Positions 62,762 through 64,000 of a DNA stretch of 64,000 nucleotides are shown piece by piece. The notes beneath the pieces were generated by a model that was not told the origin of the DNA, did no database searches, and saw only the letters and a program-made list of their open reading frames with translations. Position numbers and translations under genes: made by a program. Location of the stretch: assembly GCF_003574395.1 (NCBI RefSeq), contig NZ_QMJY01000018.1, positions 58,665-122,664 on the forward strand, written 5' to 3'. Source of the DNA: Tabrizicola thermarum (GTDB lineage Bacteria > Pseudomonadota > Alphaproteobacteria > Rhodobacterales > Rhodobacteraceae). Every line of letters starts with the position of its first letter. The first letter of the stretch is position 1.

Positions 62762-63358
62762 TCAAAGCGCCCGCATCCAGAATTGCAGGGGCTTCTCGGT
62801 CTCGGCCGTGTCGCCGAGGTCCTTCCAGCTGAACCGCGCGACGACCCCCGGAAGCGGCGCATAGCCCCGCCCGCGCCAGAAGGCGTCGTTGGTGCGGGCC
62901 TGGGCGGGCCGCGCAGGGTGGTCGTCGGGCCGGATGACGGAACAGAACGCGACATGGGTCCGGCCGAGGGCGCGGGCGTGGTCCTCGCGCAGGTCGATGA
63001 AACGGTGGCCAAGGCCGATGCCGCGATAGGGGCGCAGAAGGACCGACTCCGCCCCGTAGAGGATGGTCTCCGGCCGCAGGCCAAGGTCGCGGAAGGGGGC
63101 GCTGAACTCCGGCGCGTGGTCCTCCATCGGGGTCGAGGTCGAGGCGCCGATCAGTTGGCCCTGGTGGAAGGCCCCGACCAGCAGCGCGCCGGGGTTGTCG
63201 CGGTAGGTGGCGAGGTATTCGCGTTCGTATTCCAGCGAGCCGTCGTAAAGGTAGGGCCAGTCCCGGAACACGGTGATCCGTAGCTGCGCGACGCCATCGA
63301 GGGCGGCCTCCAGCTCGGGGCCGCGCAGGACCCGGACGTCGATGTCTTCCAGGTTCAC
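62762..63358 (-). CDS. GNAT-family N-acetyltransferase
   Basis: 198 residues. The GNAT core has LLVGAFHQGQLIGASTSTPM and the acetyl-CoA loop LLRPYRGIGLGHRFIDLRED; the C-terminus (RTNDAFWRGRGYAPLPGVVA) fits a larger GNAT subtype. The start is GTG overlapping the stop of the SnoaL-like gene (GTGA), so the two are translationally coupled. Substrate unknown. Confidence 0.82.
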   Translation of the reverse strand: MNLEDIDVRVLRGPELEAALDGVAQLRITVFRDWPYLYDGSLEYEREYLATYRDNPGALLVGAFHQGQLIGASTSTPMEDHAPEFSAPFRDLGLRPETILYGAESVLLRPYRGIGLGHRFIDLREDHARALGRTHVAFCSVIRPDDHPARPAQARTNDAFWRGRGYAPLPGVVARFSWKDLGDTAETEKPLQFWMRAL

Positions 63359-63765
63359 TGGCTCACCTGCCGGATCCAGTCGTTGAGGTTGTAGAAGGTG
63401 GTGATGCGGGAGATGAGGCCGCCCCTGACCTCGAAGAACCCCCCGGCGGGGAGGATGTAGGTCTGGCCGCGGGCTTCGGGCAGGCCCGGGTCGGTCTTCA
63501 GATACTCCCCATGGACCACGAACTCGGCGGCCCCCCGGGTGCCGTCGTCGGTCGCGAAGATCGTCAGGTCGCGGAGCTGCTCCCGGTAGCTGACCCCCAT
63601 GTGGCCGCAGAACTCGCGGAACTTCGCCTTGCCGATCCGGTGCCCGCCCTCGTTCACCCGGTGCTCGACGTCCTCGGTCAGGCAGGCGAGCATCCCCTCG
63701 GGGTCGCCCGCGTTGAAGGCGTCGTAGTAGCGGCGGATCAGGGAGAGGGTGGTCTCGCGGGTCAT
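63355..63765 (-). CDS. SnoaL-like / ketosteroid-isomerase-related protein
   Basis: 136 residues of the NTF2-like fold: LSLIRRYYDAFNAGDPEGML, ACLTEDVEHRVNEGG, GKAKFREFCGHMGVSYREQL and a final LPAGGFFEVRGGLISRITTF with YNLNDWIRQV. Members include small-molecule isomerases and many unknowns. ATG at 63765 follows AAAAGGAGACCCCC; the frame upstream is low complexity and lies in the leader repeat. Operon with the GNAT gene. Confidence 0.85.
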   Translation of the reverse strand: MTRETTLSLIRRYYDAFNAGDPEGMLACLTEDVEHRVNEGGHRIGKAKFREFCGHMGVSYREQLRDLTIFATDDGTRGAAEFVVHGEYLKTDPGLPEARGQTYILPAGGFFEVRGGLISRITTFYNLNDWIRQVSQ

Positions 63766-63922
63766 GGGGGTCTCCTTTTGGGGGAGAGTAGCGGGGGCCG
63801 GGGGCGGGGGGAAGTCGCAGGCGGCGGGGTGGGGGCGGAAAGCGACCTTGCGGTGCGCCGCGCGCGGCGCGGTGGGGGCCGCAAGGGATTCCAATGGCTT
63901 GGTTGTGGGCGTTCTGACGTGG
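63766..63922 (-). promoter_or_regulatory. Leader/promoter unit, copy 3, joined to IS30
   Basis: Read toward the gene: ACGCCCACAACCAAGCCA, TGGAATCCCTTGC, the GCGCCGCGCGCGGCGC palindrome, CGACTTCCCCCC, CCGCTACTCTCC, CCAAAAGGAGACCCCC, ATG. Diverged from copies 1 and 2 but in the same order. The IS30 left end starts 10 bases beyond the GGGCGT end, as at copy 2. Confidence 0.55.
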
Positions 63923-64000
63923 TTAACTCAAGTTCCAAGTGCAACGGTTGTTGTTGTTTTTTCGAGTTCCTCGGCGAGGGCCTGTGCTGGTGTTTTCCAG
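63923..64000. mobile_element. IS30-family element, second copy, cut by window edge
   Basis: The 78 visible bases are identical to 39089-39166 and in the same orientation. The element continues outside the window. Confidence 0.85.
63928..64000 (-). CDS. IS30-family transposase, C-terminal end only
   Basis: Last 23 or so codons (WKTPAQALAEELEKTTTTVA, LGT, stop). Whether this copy is free of the frameshifts seen in the first cannot be told here. Confidence 0.75.
   Translation of the reverse strand, partial: WKTPAQALAEELEKTTTTVALGT

Noticed and set aside
1..64000. CRISPR array, rRNA operon, prophage or integrative element
   Set aside because: No regularly spaced repeats with spacers, no rRNA sequence, and no integrase or phage structural genes were found in any frame.

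Overview
The window looks like the chromosome of a GC-rich alphaproteobacterium of the family Rhodobacteraceae. The evidence is a SAM/SAH riboswitch in front of metK (an RNA class described from Rhodobacterales), an Irr-type Fur protein, FnrL-type boxes around the cyd genes, a fabI-fabB-fabA cluster, and intergenic palindromes with a GAGTATTT foot. The species cannot be named from sequence alone. The gene set (malate-CoA ligase, malyl-CoA lyase, serine-glyoxylate aminotransferase) suggests C1 or glyoxylate metabolism of the serine-cycle type.

Layout. 1-2.8 kb: end of a polyamine-type ABC operon (permease cut by the window edge, ATPase) facing a LuxR-type regulator. 2.8-3.7 kb: no convincing gene. 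3.7-9.6 kb: sga-mcl-mtkA-mtkB on the minus strand, diverging from an XRE/DUF2083 acyl-CoA-type regulator. 9.8-17.8 kb: an Rrf2 regulator with an NsrR-like cysteine pattern, then cydDC, cydABX and a TDT/SLAC1-type channel, with FNR boxes before cydD and cydA. 18-25.5 kb: tRNA-Gly(UCC), a glycosyltransferase, fabI-fabB-(membrane protein)-fabA, an MFS exporter, irr, a fasciclin gene with an in-frame amber codon, and a second glycosyltransferase. 25.6-36 kb: housekeeping genes on the plus strand: miaB, an OmpA/lipoprotein pair, phoH-ybeY-corC-lnt, metK, trmB, aroA.

36-41.3 kb is accessory. It holds a 25-residue microprotein, two alpha/beta hydrolases, a TIGR03792 protein, duplicated fragments of a hydrolase 5' end, a frameshifted IS30-family element, a DUF4342 protein and a cluster of REP-like hairpins. 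41.3-52.1 kb: ettA, nadD, a MarR-GNAT fusion, dacB, an alpha-galactosidase facing an AraC regulator, and modE-modA-modB-modC. 52.3-57.4 kb is one 1692-residue gene that joins an exonuclease-like domain, a RecQ helicase and a UvrD/PcrA-type SF1 helicase. 57.7-63.8 kb: tRNA-Phe, yacG, an RNase E/G gene, maf and infA in tight overlap, a P-type ATPase, a GNAT enzyme and a SnoaL-like protein. The window ends inside a second IS30 copy, identical to the first over the 78 visible bases.

The most unusual items are the exonuclease-RecQ-UvrD polypeptide; the adjacent OmpA and lipoprotein genes that share a DGCQ...PVC module; the duplicated promoter/leader unit of the hydrolase region, hit by IS30 at the same internal position twice; and the membrane protein gene inside the fab operon.
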